DNA of 64,000 bases from Spongiibacter pelagi (GTDB lineage Bacteria; Pseudomonadota; Gammaproteobacteria; Pseudomonadales; Spongiibacteraceae), in assembly GCF_014705705.1 (NCBI RefSeq), contig NZ_JACXLD010000001.1, forward strand, positions 62,001 to 126,000, in the 5' to 3' direction. Under the pieces are notes generated by a model, which ran no database searches, was not told the DNA's origin, and saw nothing but the letters and a program-made list of their open reading frames with translations. A program made the position numbers and the translations under genes. Each line of letters begins with the position of its first letter. Position 1 is the first letter of the stretch. Positions 28,602 to 35,955 of the stretch are shown one piece after another.

Positions 28602-29033
28602 ATGAGTTTAACGTTTCACCCAAAACCCGGAACGGTTTTGATGTGTGATTTTAGTGTTGGTTTTACCGCACCAGAAATGGTGAAAATTAGACCCGTGGTA
28701 GTTATTTCGCCGAAGAGAAAGCGCTGCTCAGGGCTTTGTACCGTTGTTGCCATAAGTACTGTATCACCAAGCGCAGTCGAAAACTGGCACTATCAAATCC
28801 CAAAAACTTGCATGCCTAGTGCTCAGCGCTTTCAAATTAATGACTCATGGGTAAAGGGCGATATGATTTATCGTGTTAGTTTCAGCAGACTAAATCTCAT
28901 CAAACTTGGGAAAGAACCCAATTCAGGAAAGCGACTGTACTTCAAACAAACCCTTGACCAACACCAAATGAAACAAATTTATAGCTGTGTGCTTCACGCC
29001 CTCAATCTAGGTCATTTACCCCAATATTTATGA
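28602..29033 (+). CDS. PemK/MazF-like toxin, no antitoxin seen
   Basis: Probable mRNA-cleaving toxin. Starting at ATG 28602 (MSLTFHPKPGTVLMCDF), preceded by AAGGAAG, it has 143 residues. The PemK/MazF pattern is visible: PGTVLMCDF, then VKIRPVVVISPK, then an ISTVSPSAVENWHY strand region and SWVKGDMIYRVSFSRL. No small upstream antitoxin gene is present between attR and its start. It lies just outside the right junction, so it is either chromosomal or left from another insertion. Confidence 0.68.
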   Translation: MSLTFHPKPGTVLMCDFSVGFTAPEMVKIRPVVVISPKRKRCSGLCTVVAISTVSPSAVENWHYQIPKTCMPSAQRFQINDSWVKGDMIYRVSFSRLNLIKLGKEPNSGKRLYFKQTLDQHQMKQIYSCVLHALNLGHLPQYL

Positions 29034-29240
29034 GATATACGGGTTATTCAATATTGACTTACCCCTGTAATTGCTTAAAATTTAGCCGTTCCTGCGCTGC
29101 TCCGGCATCAGGCTTTTAAGACTATCATCAGTGGTAGCTAGCTATAGAATGAGTAATGACAAGCTTGCTATAGCTATGAATTCAGGCTCCGAGAGGGGCC
29201 TTTGTCGTATTTAAGCCCCTGCTTTTGCTGTTTCAATTCA

Positions 29241-30143
29241 CTAATTCGACTTCAACGGCCGCACTCGTTCCTTAGCCCATTGCTCAAATTCCACCAGCAA
29301 AAGTGTGCCGTTTTTACCTTTGCCGGCACCGCCAAGGGTGCGGTACATAACCAGCCGCTTGTCATACCGCGGGTGGTTAGAAATATCCCTGACTTGCCGC
29401 GCAGCCCAACCGTAACCCGCTGCCGCATTGGTATAGATGCCACCCACTTCGATATTAAACAGCGGCCGGTTTTCTTCCCTCATTAATTCATCGGCTTTGT
29501 CGATAATGTATTTAATCTGTTCCGGCGCAATATCGAGCACCTCGTCCAAGGTCGCCATCGCCTTTTGCAAATGGCGCACTTGAATACCCGAAGTTTCCGG
29601 GCTGTACATGGTGTTGTCGTATTTCATTAAACTGGAGGGGTAGCGGCGCCAGTGAAATAAGTTATTAAAGAGCATGGCCCACGCAAAAATGATCAGACAG
29701 TTAATCAATGTTGGAAATAATAGATAACTAAAACCCAGCTCACGAACCGCATCGCCGCCCACTACAGCAATTAATGCCGTTGCTCCGCCCGGCGGATGAA
29801 TACAGCGAAATACGTGCATCAGCAAAATTGACAGCCCCACTGCCGAGCCCGCCGCCAGATACATATTGGTGATGAATGTTGCGCAGCACACACCAACCAA
29901 AGCAGATAATAAATTTCCGGCGAGTAATGCCCAGGGTTGGGAGAGCGTACCGTGTGGCACGGCCAGCACTAATACAGCAGAAGCCCCCATTGATGGCAGG
30001 ATCGCCACCGCCAATTCAAAATTCGTAAGCCAGTCGGTGACGAAGAAAACCAAGCTGATGCCGGTCAGCGCACCTAAACCAGAAACGACTTTCTCATCGA
30101 GAGAGGAGCGCGATTGAACGCCCCAAAATGCCCAGCGCTTCAC
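29241..30143 (-). CDS. HPP family integral membrane protein, possible nitrite transporter
   Basis: The 300-residue protein has the HPP motif (RCIHPPGGATALIAV) after several membrane helices in the first 165 residues, and a cytoplasmic C-terminal half. Some plastid and cyanobacterial HPP proteins are nitrite transporters. It overlaps the upstream Rrf2/NsrR-like gene by 4 bases (ATGA), and a truncated globin is divergent from that gene, so a part in nitrite or nitric oxide handling is a reasonable inference. Confidence 0.8.
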   Translation of the reverse strand: MKRWAFWGVQSRSSLDEKVVSGLGALTGISLVFFVTDWLTNFELAVAILPSMGASAVLVLAVPHGTLSQPWALLAGNLLSALVGVCCATFITNMYLAAGSAVGLSILLMHVFRCIHPPGGATALIAVVGGDAVRELGFSYLLFPTLINCLIIFAWAMLFNNLFHWRRYPSSLMKYDNTMYSPETSGIQVRHLQKAMATLDEVLDIAPEQIKYIIDKADELMREENRPLFNIEVGGIYTNAAAGYGWAARQVRDISNHPRYDKRLVMYRTLGGAGKGKNGTLLLVEFEQWAKERVRPLKSN

Positions 30144-30589
30144 GACTTTATTTCCAGCACCTGAGCGGCACTTTCTCCATCTAGTGTTTTATTACCTGCA
30201 GTGCAAACATCTGCCAGCGTCTTGCCTTTTAAGGTATCCATAAAGGCGCGACTGGCATCAAACAGCACGCCCTTAAGCTGGCAGCTCGACAGGATTTTAC
30301 AGCGCGGTACCGTACAATTTACCGGCTGTAGGGTGGTTTCAAAGTTCTCAACAACATAGGCGAGGCTGATTGTCTCCGCCGGCACCGCTAGAGCAATCCC
30401 GCCACCGTTACCGCGCACAGCGCGCACCATACCCAGCTTGGTGAGTTTCATCACTACTTTGGCGATATGGTTTTTTGATATTCCGTAGAAATCACAAATC
30501 TCTTTGATATTCGCCAATTTACCCGCCGGCAGTTCTGCTAAATACAAAAGAGTACGAAAGGCGAAATCCGTTTGCTTGGTCAACTGCAT
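30140..30589 (-). CDS. nsrR: Rrf2 family regulator, NsrR-like
   Basis: Nitric-oxide-sensing repressor type. Starting at MQLTKQTDFAFRTLLYLAELP, it has 149 residues: an Rrf2 winged helix (IKEICDFYGISKNHIAKVVMKLTKLGMVRAVRGNGGGIALA) and three cysteines in NCTVPRCKILSSCQLKG, spaced as in NsrR, for an iron-sulfur cluster. An NsrR-type box lies about 80 bases upstream, between it and the globin gene, so both directions could be controlled. Confidence 0.85.
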   Translation of the reverse strand: MQLTKQTDFAFRTLLYLAELPAGKLANIKEICDFYGISKNHIAKVVMKLTKLGMVRAVRGNGGGIALAVPAETISLAYVVENFETTLQPVNCTVPRCKILSSCQLKGVLFDASRAFMDTLKGKTLADVCTAGNKTLDGESAAQVLEIKS

Positions 30590-30659
30590 GGTGTAGGTAC
30601 ATCTCCAGACACTGGGGGGCTTTACCCAGCTCAAATATGCAGATAGCATACATCTTTAA

Positions 30660-30682
30660 AGATGCAAATAAAATGCATCTTT
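30660..30682. promoter_or_regulatory. NsrR-type operator between nsrR and the globin gene
   Basis: AAGATGCA and TGCATCTT frame an A+T-rich centre over 23 bases. Against the NsrR consensus (AAGATGyATTT, one base, then its inverse) only two positions differ. A further half-site pair (CATCTTTAAAGATG) overlaps its left edge. Confidence 0.82.
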
Positions 30683-30712
30683 GGGTAAATACAAAGACCG
30701 AGGGATATTCCG

Positions 30713-31069
30713 ATGACAACACTCTACGAACGACTGGGCGGTGAAGCTGCTGTAGATAAAGCCGTTGATATTTTTTACGACAAAGTACTGGCCGATGATC
30801 GCATTTCTGGATTCTTCGAAAATCTCGATATGGTTGCCCAAGCCAATAAGCAGAAAAAATTTCTGACCATGGTGTTTGGTGGCCCCAATGATTACACCGG
30901 CAAAGACATGCGCAACGCCCACGCTCACCTTGCACTGGAAGAGGAGCACTACAACGCGGTTGTTGAAAATCTTGCGAATACCCTAGCCGAGCTGGGCGCC
31001 ACCCCCGAAGATATCGGTGAAGTCGCCAAGATTGCCGACAGTGTAAAAGACGATATTTTGAATCGTTAA
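30713..31069 (+). CDS. Group 1 truncated hemoglobin
   Basis: Small heme protein of the kind that detoxifies nitric oxide or binds oxygen. The 118-residue protein starts MTTLYERLGGEAAVDKAVDIFYDKVLADDRI, has a Tyr in the B-helix region (FYDKVL), GG after the CD turn (MVFGGPNDYTGKDMRNAHAHL), and a His-rich F helix that would supply the proximal ligand. It starts 31 bases downstream of the NsrR-type box, so nitric oxide induction is likely. Confidence 0.9.
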   Translation: MTTLYERLGGEAAVDKAVDIFYDKVLADDRISGFFENLDMVAQANKQKKFLTMVFGGPNDYTGKDMRNAHAHLALEEEHYNAVVENLANTLAELGATPEDIGEVAKIADSVKDDILNR

Positions 31070-31133
31070 AGATGCGAAGGCGGAGGAAGGCGAAAATCCT
31101 TACTTCGCAGTCATAAAATCCGCAGGCATAAAA

Positions 31134-31160
31134 AAAGCCGGAGCAAGTTGCTCCGGCTTT
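31134..31160 (-). terminator. Rho-independent terminator for the YdcH-like gene
   Basis: AAAGCCGGAGCAA and its complement form a strong hairpin. The T run is on the minus strand (seven A on the plus strand at its left edge), so it terminates the minus-strand gene at 31303-31503. Confidence 0.75.
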
Positions 31161-31276
31161 GGGAATTTCGACATCCATTGTCGCATTCAATCCGTCGAAC
31201 GCTCTAAGTCATCCTGACAAGACCTATTATCCAAATTCACGACGGGAAAAATATCGGACATTGCCACTAAGATTTG

Positions 31277-31294
31277 TGAGATATATCTCACAGC
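31277..31294. repeat. Perfect 18-base palindrome downstream of the YdcH-like gene
   Basis: TGTGAGATATATCTCACA, flanked by TTGCC and GGCAA, lies 9 bases after the stop of the minus-strand gene. It could be an RNA hairpin that protects the transcript or a protein-binding site. Confidence 0.45.
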
Positions 31295-31302
31295 GGCAAT
31301 GA

Positions 31303-31503
31303 TTAAGCGTCTAAGTCAGGAATTAAATCGTCTTTCAGCCGTTCAATTGTGTCTTTCAGGCGCAATTTCTCTTTCTTTAGCTTTTGCACCAAGAGCTGGT
31401 TTTGCCAAGGGTTCTCGGCCATCGCTTTAATCTTTTCATCCAGAGCACGATGCTCCCGCTGTAATTGCAGGATTCGGGTACTTGGCGAGAGGCTATTTTC
31501 CAT
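31303..31503 (-). CDS. YdcH/DUF465 family protein
   Basis: Small all-helical protein of unknown function. The 66 residues contain the family pattern LQREHRALDEKIKAM followed by LVQKLKKEKLRLKDTIERLK, a two-helix coiled coil. It stands alone, with a terminator downstream. Confidence 0.85.
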   Translation of the reverse strand: MENSLSPSTRILQLQREHRALDEKIKAMAENPWQNQLLVQKLKKEKLRLKDTIERLKDDLIPDLDA

Positions 31504-31762
31504 TTACTAAATACGGCTCGCATGGAGAGAACGCGGGTTGATATTTTTACCCTCTGCCACGCCCCTGAGCAAGCCCAATTAACTTGTATAAGCACAATTT
31601 TTAGTGATCTTTTTAGTCAGCGGCTTTTGACAATTCCGACATTGTTGCCTAGCCCCGTCACCGCAATACTCTTTTCACACTGTGGCTAAATCCCGGTCAC
31701 AATAATAAGCGTGAGGCGAGTCAGCCCCACAATAATGGATTGCTATTCACGAGGCCCCAAAC

Positions 31763-32890
31763 ATGCACAGCGTTCTATGTGACAAGCTCGGCATTGAGTA
31801 CCCTATTTTTGCCTTCACCCATTGCCGCGATGTTGTCGTTGCAGTTAGCAAAGCGGGAGGCATCGGTGTGCTTGGCGCCGTGGGCTTTACCCCAGAACAA
31901 CTTAAAGAAGAATTGGATTGGATTGACGAGCACATCGGCGATCTGCCTTACGGTGTTGATATCGTTATTCCACAAAAATATGAAGGCATGGGCGATATGG
32001 ACCCCGCCCAGCTCGAGAAAGAACTGTGGAAAATGGTTCCCGAAGAGCACATTGCTTTCGCCCAAAAATTATTGGCCGACCACGGCGTTCCCGAGTGGCC
32101 AGACGGCACTCACAGCATGGGCCTGCTGGGTTGGACTGAAGCAACCGCCACTCCCCTGCTAGAAGAGGCACTCCGTCGCCCCAAATGTAAGCTGATTGCT
32201 AACGCGTTGGGCACACCACCAGCAGACAAAGTCAAAATGATTCAAGACAGCGGTCGCTTAGTTGGCGCCCTGTGTGGTCGTGTAAAACAAGTTAAAGCCC
32301 ATAAAGCCGCTGGCCTCGACTTTATCATCGCCCAAGGCGGCGAAGGTGGCGGCCATACCGGCGATGTTGGCTCTATCGTATTTTGGCCACAAGCGGTGGA
32401 AGCCGCCGAAGGTATTCCCGTGCTTGCCGCCGGCGGTGTCGGCAACGGCAAACAAATGCTGGCAGCAATGGCCATGGGCTGCGCCGGTATTTGGACTGGT
32501 TCACTATGGCTAACTGTGGAAGAAGCCCACGCTGAGCCAGCGCAAAAAGAATCTCTACTGAAAGCCTCAAGCGAAGATACCGTTCGCTCCCGCTCATGGA
32601 CCGGCAAACCCTGCCGTATGCTGAAAAATGACTGGACCGAAGCGTGGGAAAACGCAGACAACCCAAAACCGCTGGGCATGCCACTGCAAGGGCTGGTCTC
32701 TGGTGACGGTATTCGTCGTACAGCAAAATACGCCGCCGTTGGCGAATGCCAAAAAGTGGCGTTCAACCCCGTTGGCCAGGTCGTCGGCCAAATCAACCAC
32801 GTGGAATCTTCACGCGCGGTCATCACTCGCCTGATCACCGAATATGTAGATGCGCTGGAACATGTAAACAGCTTAATGCCCGAAGCTTAA
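31763..32890 (+). CDS. Nitronate monooxygenase-like FMN enzyme
   Basis: Flavin-dependent TIM-barrel oxidoreductase of the nitronate monooxygenase/2-nitropropane dioxygenase family. The 375-residue protein shows IEYPIFAF near the N-terminus, IIAQGGEGGGHTGDVGS near 190 (FMN and substrate His region) and VLAAGGVGNGKQMLAAMAMGCAGIWTGS near 220-250 (phosphate binding). The exact substrate is not clear; some relatives act on nitro compounds and others are enoyl reductases. A terminator follows. Confidence 0.85.
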   Translation: MHSVLCDKLGIEYPIFAFTHCRDVVVAVSKAGGIGVLGAVGFTPEQLKEELDWIDEHIGDLPYGVDIVIPQKYEGMGDMDPAQLEKELWKMVPEEHIAFAQKLLADHGVPEWPDGTHSMGLLGWTEATATPLLEEALRRPKCKLIANALGTPPADKVKMIQDSGRLVGALCGRVKQVKAHKAAGLDFIIAQGGEGGGHTGDVGSIVFWPQAVEAAEGIPVLAAGGVGNGKQMLAAMAMGCAGIWTGSLWLTVEEAHAEPAQKESLLKASSEDTVRSRSWTGKPCRMLKNDWTEAWENADNPKPLGMPLQGLVSGDGIRRTAKYAAVGECQKVAFNPVGQVVGQINHVESSRAVITRLITEYVDALEHVNSLMPEA

Positions 32891-32910
32891 GCTGTAGCCT
32901 TTAAAGCCAA

Positions 32911-32935
32911 AGGGCGGAATTACCGCCCTTTTTTA
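32911..32935 (+). terminator. Rho-independent terminator between convergent genes
   Basis: AGGGCGG and CCGCCCT are separated by a short loop and followed by a run of T. It serves the upstream oxidoreductase gene and may work both ways towards ribE. Confidence 0.85.
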
Positions 32936-32956
32936 TGCCTAGATGTTGAGTAAAAC

Positions 32957-33583
32957 TTATTCTGCCAGTCCGCGCTGAGCCAAAACCCGCTCAACCGTAT
33001 CCACAATAACCTGGGTCTGACGATCCACCTCAATATTCACCGGATCACCCAGTTTTAAATTTTCCAGATTAGTCATGCGCCGGGTCTCTGGAATCAAGCA
33101 AACACTAAATACCCCGCTCTCATCCACCGAGGCTACCGTCAAACTGCAGCCATGTAAGCCGATAAACCCTTTATGAAAAACATATTTCCGCAAGCGCTCT
33201 GGCAATTGAAAAAACAAACTCAGATTATTTTCTGACTCTTCTCGGCGCACCAAGGGCGCGGTGCCATCCACATGACCGGAAATAAGATGCCCGCCAATTT
33301 CTGCACCCTGCTTTGCCGAGCGCTCAACATTCAAGAGCCGACCCTCTGCAAGATTTCCCAGCGTGGTGAGGTTTAGCGTTTCCTGCATGGCATCAAAGCT
33401 CACGCCCTCTGCCTCGATAGCCGTCACCGTCATACACACCCCGTCTAAGCCCACGCTGGCGCCAATTTCCAGGCCATCCAGCAATGCCTCAGGCAAGGCC
33501 ATGCGCAATTGCGAGAGGCCGGGCAGCTTTTTTAGCTTAACCAGTGGAAATGCACCTTGAACAATGCCGGTATACACACTCAT
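32957..33583 (-). CDS. ribE: Riboflavin synthase, alpha chain type
   Basis: Dismutates two 6,7-dimethyl-8-ribityllumazine molecules to riboflavin. The 208-residue protein has the two lumazine-binding repeats: YTGIVQGAFPLVKL...SVGLDGVCMTV and SGHVDGTAPLV...IGLHGCSLTVASVDESGVFSVCLIPET. It stands alone rather than in a rib cluster. Confidence 0.93.
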   Translation of the reverse strand: MSVYTGIVQGAFPLVKLKKLPGLSQLRMALPEALLDGLEIGASVGLDGVCMTVTAIEAEGVSFDAMQETLNLTTLGNLAEGRLLNVERSAKQGAEIGGHLISGHVDGTAPLVRREESENNLSLFFQLPERLRKYVFHKGFIGLHGCSLTVASVDESGVFSVCLIPETRRMTNLENLKLGDPVNIEVDRQTQVIVDTVERVLAQRGLAE

Positions 33584-33696
33584 TCCTCAACAAGGGTTTT
33601 CGTTTTAGAGGCCCGCCAAGCGTGGCAGTGCCTATTGAGACCTGCTAGCATTGTGGCTTTGTTTGTGCCCACCACGCTAGGAACAGGACTTTAGTA

Positions 33697-34497
33697 ATGA
33701 AGCGCGTCATCTTCAACCAAAAAGGGGGTGTTGGCAAAACCAGCATCAGTTGTAACCTCGCCGCTATCAGCGCGTGGAAGGGCTACAAAACCCTGCTAAT
33801 CGATCTCGACATCCAAGGTAATAGCAGTGAATACCTGATTGGCGAACAATTCCGCGATCTGGAAGACAACGCCGCTTCGTTCTTCAAGCACAAAATGTCC
33901 TTGTTCGGCAAAAAGCGCGACGCGGGCGATGTGGTGTATCGCACCGAATTCGACAATTTATTCCTGATGCCGTCAAACCCGGAGCTGGCCCTGATCGAAC
34001 GCGAGCTGGAAACCCGGCACAAAATCTATCGCCTGCGCGACGGCCTGCAAGAGCTGCAAAAAGAATACGACCATATTTATATCGACACGCCGCCCGCACT
34101 GAACTTTTACAGCCGCTCAGCACTGATTGCCGCCGACAGTCTGGTCATTCCTTTTGACTGCGACAGCTTCTCGCAAGGCGCGCTACTGGGCCTGCTCGAT
34201 ACCGTTGACGAGCTGCGCGACGACCACAACCCCGACCTAGTACTGGAAGGCATTGTGGTTAACCAATTCCAGTCTCAGGCCAGCCTGCCCCAGCAATTGA
34301 TTGAAAGCCTGCACGCCGACAATCTGCCTGTGTTTGAGCAATACCTGAACAGCTCGGTAAAAATGAAGGAATCTCGCAGCCGCCAGATCCCTCTGATTTA
34401 CATGGCACCAACCCACAAGCTGACCCAGCAATTGGTCAGCCTGCACGACAGTTTAGACACTGCCGCTGCGGCTCGGCAGAGCGCTCGCTCCGCCTAA
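33697..34497 (+). CDS. ParA/MinD family ATPase
   Basis: The 266-residue deviant Walker ATPase has KGGVGKTS near residue 9, LLIDLDIQGNSS near 33 (switch I) and IYIDTPPALN near 128 (Walker B). No parB or clear cargo gene is adjacent, so it is an orphan that may position a protein complex rather than the chromosome. Confidence 0.85.
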   Translation: MKRVIFNQKGGVGKTSISCNLAAISAWKGYKTLLIDLDIQGNSSEYLIGEQFRDLEDNAASFFKHKMSLFGKKRDAGDVVYRTEFDNLFLMPSNPELALIERELETRHKIYRLRDGLQELQKEYDHIYIDTPPALNFYSRSALIAADSLVIPFDCDSFSQGALLGLLDTVDELRDDHNPDLVLEGIVVNQFQSQASLPQQLIESLHADNLPVFEQYLNSSVKMKESRSRQIPLIYMAPTHKLTQQLVSLHDSLDTAAAARQSARSA

Positions 34498-34505
34498 GAC
34501 ATCGC

Positions 34506-34982
34506 CTATTTGGCAGTACCCTGCGGGGTGCTGCCAAGACCAATGCCCACCAAGCCTTTTTTGCTCACGGTAACGTCGCCAAAACCAAAGTTCAGCACAT
34601 TGGCGGTCAGACTCAACTCATATTCCAATTGATCCTGCGGCGCGTTCAATAAGCTGCGAATCAAACCCAACCCGCTGAGCAAATTCACCTGAACTGGCAC
34701 GACTAGGTTGACCCGATCATTGGCCGGCAGCATCACCGCCTCATTAAAACTCCCGCCCGCCAACGAATTGCCCGCCAGTGCAATGTCATAACGAAAGCGC
34801 CCCAAATTGATATCAAAACCATTTGGGTTATCCAACTGTAAGCCCACTTTCAGGGTTTGTTGAAAACCATTATTCGCACCAACTTGTATATTGGTTACAG
34901 CTACTTCTGGCTTGGCAATGGGATTCACAGAGGCGCAAGCACTCAGTAGCAGCGCCGACAGCACAGCCACAAAAATTTTCAC
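34506..34982 (-). CDS. LEA type 2 family lipoprotein
   Basis: The 158-residue protein starts with GTG (MKIFVAVLSALLL, AAGGA upstream) and has a lipobox LLLSAC-AS, so it is a lipoprotein. The mature part shows the late-embryogenesis-abundant type 2 (WHy-like) pattern (LQLDNPNGFDINLGRFRYDIALAGNSLAGGSF). Proteins of this family sit in the envelope; the role is unknown. It is followed upstream on the same strand by an OmpA lipoprotein. Confidence 0.78.
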   Translation of the reverse strand: MKIFVAVLSALLLSACASVNPIAKPEVAVTNIQVGANNGFQQTLKVGLQLDNPNGFDINLGRFRYDIALAGNSLAGGSFNEAVMLPANDRVNLVVPVQVNLLSGLGLIRSLLNAPQDQLEYELSLTANVLNFGFGDVTVSKKGLVGIGLGSTPQGTAK

Positions 34983-35036
34983 AGAATATTCCTTAAGGAG
35001 AGGCGGGCAGCACGCTACCCGCCAAAATGAAGGGAC

Positions 35037-35708
35037 TTACTTAGTCGCCGTAGGCAGCAGTTCAATTTCTACCCGACGGTTTTGGGCACGGCCACTGGAC
35101 GTGCTGTTATCCGCAATGGGGTTACGTGGACCCATGCCTTGGGTGCGAATCCGGCTTGAAGGAATGCCAGAGTTCATAAAGAACCGTGCCACGCTGCCAG
35201 CACGCTCTTCAGACAGACGCTGGTTAGTTTCAAAGCTGCCGGTAGAGTCGGTAAAGCCGTTGATTTGCATCAGGGTTTTATCGAATTCTTTAGTTACTAG
35301 CGCTACGCTATCCAGCACACTGGTAAAACCAGATTGAATCACTGAGCTGCCAGTATCAAAGGTGATATTGCCGGGCATAATCAATTTGATGGTATCGCCA
35401 ACACGCTGCACACCAACACCGGTGCCTTCAAGACGGGCACGCAGTTTGGCTTCTTGACGATCCATGTAATAACCGTAGCCACCACCGGCTGCCGCACCCG
35501 CTGCTGCACCGATCCAAGCACCTTGTTCGCGGTGATCTTTATCAGAAACCGCCGCACCGAGGATGGCACCACCCAATGCACCCCAGCCCGCCCCCTTGGC
35601 GGTGTTGCTGGCTTTCTCTTCACCAGTGTAAGGATCAACGCTACAGGCTGTGGCAAAAACTGCCGCCATGGTCAGTGTTGCTAAACGGCCTTTTGTGAAC
35701 GTGGACAT
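35037..35708 (-). CDS. OmpA family lipoprotein with glycine zipper
   Basis: Peptidoglycan-binding outer-membrane lipoprotein, YiaD-like. The 223-residue protein has a signal with lipobox VFATAC-S, a glycine-zipper region (GAGWGALGGAILGAAVSD and GAAAGAAAGGGYGYYMD) and a C-terminal OmpA domain (NGFTDSTGSFETNQRLSEERAGSVARFF and RAQNRRVEIEL). AGGAG precedes the ATG. The upstream 35709-35955 gap shows no gene. Confidence 0.88.
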   Translation of the reverse strand: MSTFTKGRLATLTMAAVFATACSVDPYTGEEKASNTAKGAGWGALGGAILGAAVSDKDHREQGAWIGAAAGAAAGGGYGYYMDRQEAKLRARLEGTGVGVQRVGDTIKLIMPGNITFDTGSSVIQSGFTSVLDSVALVTKEFDKTLMQINGFTDSTGSFETNQRLSEERAGSVARFFMNSGIPSSRIRTQGMGPRNPIADNSTSSGRAQNRRVEIELLPTATK

Positions 35709-35955
35709 GTTGTTCTCCTGTTGTTAATTATGTGCCGAGGTTGAGAATCACGGTATTAACTATACAACACCCTGACAAAAACCCCAGCGGTGCGCGTGAC
35801 AAAATTGCGAACCGCCGCACCTGAGCGATAAGACGCGCTTTATCATTAAGAGGTTCCCCATCGACGGCAGAAACCTTCGGTAGTATTTACTGATTAAGTT
35901 TTCCAGATTCGCACAGAAATATTGCAGCTTTAATGCGCCTTTCCTAGAGGTTCTA

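Noticed and set aside
32242-32838. Minus-strand frame opposite the nitronate monooxygenase-like gene
   Set aside because: Shadow frame of a confident gene, with Ser/Pro-rich random-looking translation.
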